Below are positions 6,611 to 8,464 of a stretch of 8,464 bases of DNA, in pieces. The DNA comes from Bacteroidales bacterium. Its GTDB lineage: Bacteria; Bacteroidota; Bacteroidia; Bacteroidales; WRGA01. Under the pieces are notes generated by a model. The model was not told where the DNA came from, made no database searches, and saw only the letters and a list, made by a program, of their open reading frames with translations. Position numbers and translations under genes: made by a program. The stretch is from the NCBI GenBank assembly GCA_031279795.1, contig JAITHZ010000341.1, positions 1 through 8,464 on the forward strand. The letters run 5' to 3'. Position 1 is the first letter of the stretch; the number at the start of each line of letters is the position of its first letter.

Positions 6611-7286
6611 TTTTTTCAAGAACTAAAAAAGTTTGTTTCCCCATAAAAAAATTGCTTATTGGCATTACTTTCAAATAAAGCCAAATCAAGAATGGATGTT
6701 GCGGTACTTTTGATTTTGTCGTATAAGGCAAAAATTTTCGGATATGATATTTTACGCGCAATCCGCATATTTCTCCTGCTTCGATAAGCGCTCGTCCGGT
6801 GAGGGGTACTTTGTGATCAATAAAATCCCAATAGGCAACGCCAGTATATCGAATGTCGGGCTGGAGTATCATCAATTTCCCCGCAGTGTTATTCTCTTTC
6901 TTTGATTTCAGCATACTGGCACATTTTTTCATTGCCGTTACCACCTGCTCTTTATTAGCTAAATGTTCGAATATGTTTGAAGCAAAAATAATGTCAACTT
7001 TTTTCCCCTTCAAATAACTGTCCATATTAAAAAAGGAATCTGCAATGAATTGTACATCCTTACTTGCAAACAATTTTGCATTGGGGTTAATGTCAAATGC
7101 AATTTTTTCTTTTGCCCTGATATTGTTGATAAACTCACAATATCCAGCTGCAATGTCAACTACCACACTTTCCTCTGGAATATATTTCTGAAAAAAATGC
7201 TTGCACAAGATTTTCCAATTTCTATTTTTCCTTATCAGGATTTTCTGGCCTTCAAATCGATTGGTGTACAGCTGCTGAACGTTCAT
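6603..7286 (-). CDS. Class I SAM-dependent methyltransferase
   Basis: A 227-residue protein with the SAM-binding Rossmann pattern. Motif I is VVVDIAAGYCEF (41-52), the acidic end of strand 2 is AFDINPN (63-69), and the motif II/III region is ADSFF (82-86) followed by DIIFASNIFEHL (98-109). A later strand reads KLMILQPDIRYTG (137-149). This resembles Methyltransf_11/23-type enzymes found in polysaccharide clusters, where they methylate sugars or related small molecules. The target is not deducible from the sequence. It sits 1 nt after the epimerase stop and overlaps the glycosyltransferase start, so the three genes should be expressed together. A role in modifying a nucleotide sugar or glycan end is the best guess from context. 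Confidence 0.85.
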   Translation of the reverse strand: MNVQQLYTNRFEGQKILIRKNRNWKILCKHFFQKYIPEESVVVDIAAGYCEFINNIRAKEKIAFDINPNAKLFASKDVQFIADSFFNMDSYLKGKKVDIIFASNIFEHLANKEQVVTAMKKCASMLKSKKENNTAGKLMILQPDIRYTGVAYWDFIDHKVPLTGRALIEAGEICGLRVKYHIRKFLPYTTKSKVPQHPFLIWLYLKVMPISNFFMGKQTFLVLEKND

Positions 7287-7287
7287 C

Positions 7288-8307
7288 TTAGATATTTCCC
7301 AATTCGATTTGCAGCTTAATCCAGGGAATCACTTCGTCGAGGGTGGCGCTCAAATCGGTATCGGCCTCGAACCCCAGCAGGCGTTTTGCCTTTTCGACTG
7401 AAGGCACCCGTTTTTGCACATCGTATTCGTAGGCTTGTTCCGAGATGAATGTCAATGGTTTATCACCGTTTATTTTTTTCCAAATCAGCGTTGCCAGTTC
7501 TTTCACGGTTGTGGAAACGGGCGTTGACAGGTTAAAATCGTCATTGCGTGCGTTTTCGTTTTCGATGCACAGGCGAATTCCCCGCGCCAAATCTCCGCCA
7601 TACGTATAATGTCGAATTTGGTTACCTTCGCCGAGAATATGCAGTGGATCTTGACCTTTCACTACTTTCTGCACCAAATCGGGAACAACATGGCTCATGG
7701 CCAGTTTGACGTTTCCCGACAGGATTTCTTTTTCGTTTTTTGCTCGCTGTTCGCCGATGCCTACGCAATTAAACGGGCGGATAATCGTATATGGCAAGTT
7801 ATACTGTTCCCATGCGCCTTTGGCAAAATATTCGCAGGCCAGTTTCTGAAAACCGTATGTTGAAAGAGGTGGCGGACATTTCAACTGTTCGCCTTCGGGC
7901 GTTGGATAAACCGATGCGCTTTCAAAAACCATCGACGAAGAAAGTACGTTGATTTTCTTCAGGCGCTTTTCCTTGAACGCCCAAATTGCTGCATCAAAAG
8001 TTGATGCGGTAATGCGTTCGTTTTCGGACAGCAAATCGTAGGCATATTCGTGAAAATAGGTGATGCCGCCAATCATTGCCGCAATAGCAACCACTTGGTC
8101 GCAATCGGCAATCAGCTCTTTCATCAAGGCCGTATCCTTCACGTCGCCCTGTATCAGCTGGTAATTGGGATGATTGTCATAGCTTTTTTCGATAAACCCA
8201 TATTTGCTGTAGTTGTCAATTCCAACCACCTGATGGCCGTGATTCAGCAAGTCGTCCACCAAATAACCGGCAATAAAACCGGCTGAACCTGTAACTAAAA
8301 TTTTCAT
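7288..8307 (-). CDS. NAD-dependent sugar epimerase/dehydratase (extended SDR)
   Basis: A 339-residue extended short-chain dehydrogenase/reductase, acting in the cytoplasm on a nucleotide sugar. The NAD-binding site is VTGSAGFIAGYL (5-16) with the acidic D31 after strand 2 (VVGIDNYS), which favours NAD over NADP. The catalytic residues are the serine group SSSMVF (123-128) and Y151/K155 in STYGFQK. Further family blocks are YTIIRPFNCVG (173-183) and the HYTYGGDLARGI region (233-244) that closes on the substrate. The glycine motif has alanine (A13) where GxxGxxG normally has the third glycine, with G14 next to it. Epimerase and dehydratase members cannot be told apart from sequence alone. The ATG directly follows the dehydrogenase stop with no gap, so the product of the dehydrogenase could be its substrate. 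Confidence 0.92.
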   Translation of the reverse strand: MKILVTGSAGFIAGYLVDDLLNHGHQVVGIDNYSKYGFIEKSYDNHPNYQLIQGDVKDTALMKELIADCDQVVAIAAMIGGITYFHEYAYDLLSENERITASTFDAAIWAFKEKRLKKINVLSSSMVFESASVYPTPEGEQLKCPPPLSTYGFQKLACEYFAKGAWEQYNLPYTIIRPFNCVGIGEQRAKNEKEILSGNVKLAMSHVVPDLVQKVVKGQDPLHILGEGNQIRHYTYGGDLARGIRLCIENENARNDDFNLSTPVSTTVKELATLIWKKINGDKPLTFISEQAYEYDVQKRVPSVEKAKRLLGFEADTDLSATLDEVIPWIKLQIELGNI

Positions 8308-8464
8308 TTATATTAGTCCTCCATTATTTAGAATATTCCAGATATCCACTACTTTTTTATTTATAATATTCAACTCTTTATAGCGTTTGTGGGGAGCTGC
8401 AATGATGATGATATCGCTTTCGGTCAGCAATGTTTCTTCCTCAATCAACGTCTCGTCCTTTACA
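8308..8464 (-). CDS. C-terminal end of a nucleotide-sugar dehydrogenase (partial)
   Basis: The minus-strand frame is open from 8463 to a TAA at 8308-8310 and gives 51 residues. It contains SDIIIIAAPHKRYKEL and then VVDIWNILNNGGLI, the end pattern of the UDP-glucose/GDP-mannose dehydrogenase C-terminal domain (strand D-I-I-I-I-A, conserved H-x-x-Y and VVD[IL]WN). Such enzymes oxidise a nucleotide sugar, for example UDP-glucose or UDP-N-acetylmannosamine, to the uronic acid using two NAD. Which sugar is used cannot be read from this fragment. Its stop touches the ATG of the epimerase (TAAATG), so the two are almost certainly one operon. The N-terminal part lies beyond the right edge, as does the operon's promoter. 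Confidence 0.82.
   Translation of the reverse strand, partial: VKDETLIEEETLLTESDIIIIAAPHKRYKELNIINKKVVDIWNILNNGGLI

Noticed and set aside
6611..6619. TTG start giving a glycosyltransferase three residues longer.
   Set aside because: The ATG at 6610 lies immediately before the first conserved strand and gives a normal N terminus. The longer form only adds KK-type residues and cannot be excluded, but it is less likely.
8317..8322. GGAGGA on the minus strand, 9 nt before the epimerase ATG, looks like a strong Shine-Dalgarno.
   Set aside because: It also encodes the conserved NGGL end of the dehydrogenase, and this phylum rarely relies on Shine-Dalgarno pairing. Coincidence is likely, so it is not listed as a site.

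Overview
The window looks like ordinary chromosomal DNA from a member of the Bacteroidota, probably order Bacteroidales. Three observations support this. The argG promoter has a TAnnTTTG -7 element instead of a -35/-10 pair. Starts are A-rich and mostly lack a clear Shine-Dalgarno. The regulator after argC belongs to a TPR / transmembrane / helix-turn-helix family (DUF6377-like) that I know mainly from this phylum. Genus cannot be fixed from the sequence alone.

Left half, plus strand. Positions 1-88 hold the last transmembrane helix and tail of a membrane protein. Its stop overlaps the start of a small PqqD-like protein (85-402). A strong hairpin terminator (407-469) closes that unit. A 146-nt intergenic stretch (470-615) then carries a 10-bp-phased TAAC repeat array, an imperfect palindrome and a promoter. 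These lead into argG (616-1812) and argC (1823-2791), two arginine biosynthesis genes. A DUF6377-like membrane-anchored regulator (2807-4414) follows with only 15 nt between, so it is probably read from the same transcript.

Right half, minus strand. Reading from the right edge, a closely packed sugar and glycan operon runs leftwards: the end of a nucleotide-sugar dehydrogenase (8308-8464), an NAD-dependent sugar epimerase/dehydratase (7288-8307), a class I SAM methyltransferase (6603-7286) and a DPM1-like family 2 glycosyltransferase (5900-6610). Gaps here are 0 nt, 1 nt and an 8-nt overlap. A sodium:solute symporter (4415-5851) follows after 48 nt. Its stop codon directly abuts the stop codon of the regulator on the other strand.

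The dehydrogenase and epimerase probably make an activated sugar. The methyltransferase and glycosyltransferase may modify or transfer sugars for a surface polysaccharide or lipid carrier. The symporter's substrate is unknown.

I found no tRNA, rRNA, CRISPR array, insertion sequence or phage signature, and no clearly new defence or mobile system. The most interesting points are the phased operator-like array before argG, the sensory regulator placed after argC, and the PqqD-like gene with no peptide-modifying partner in view.
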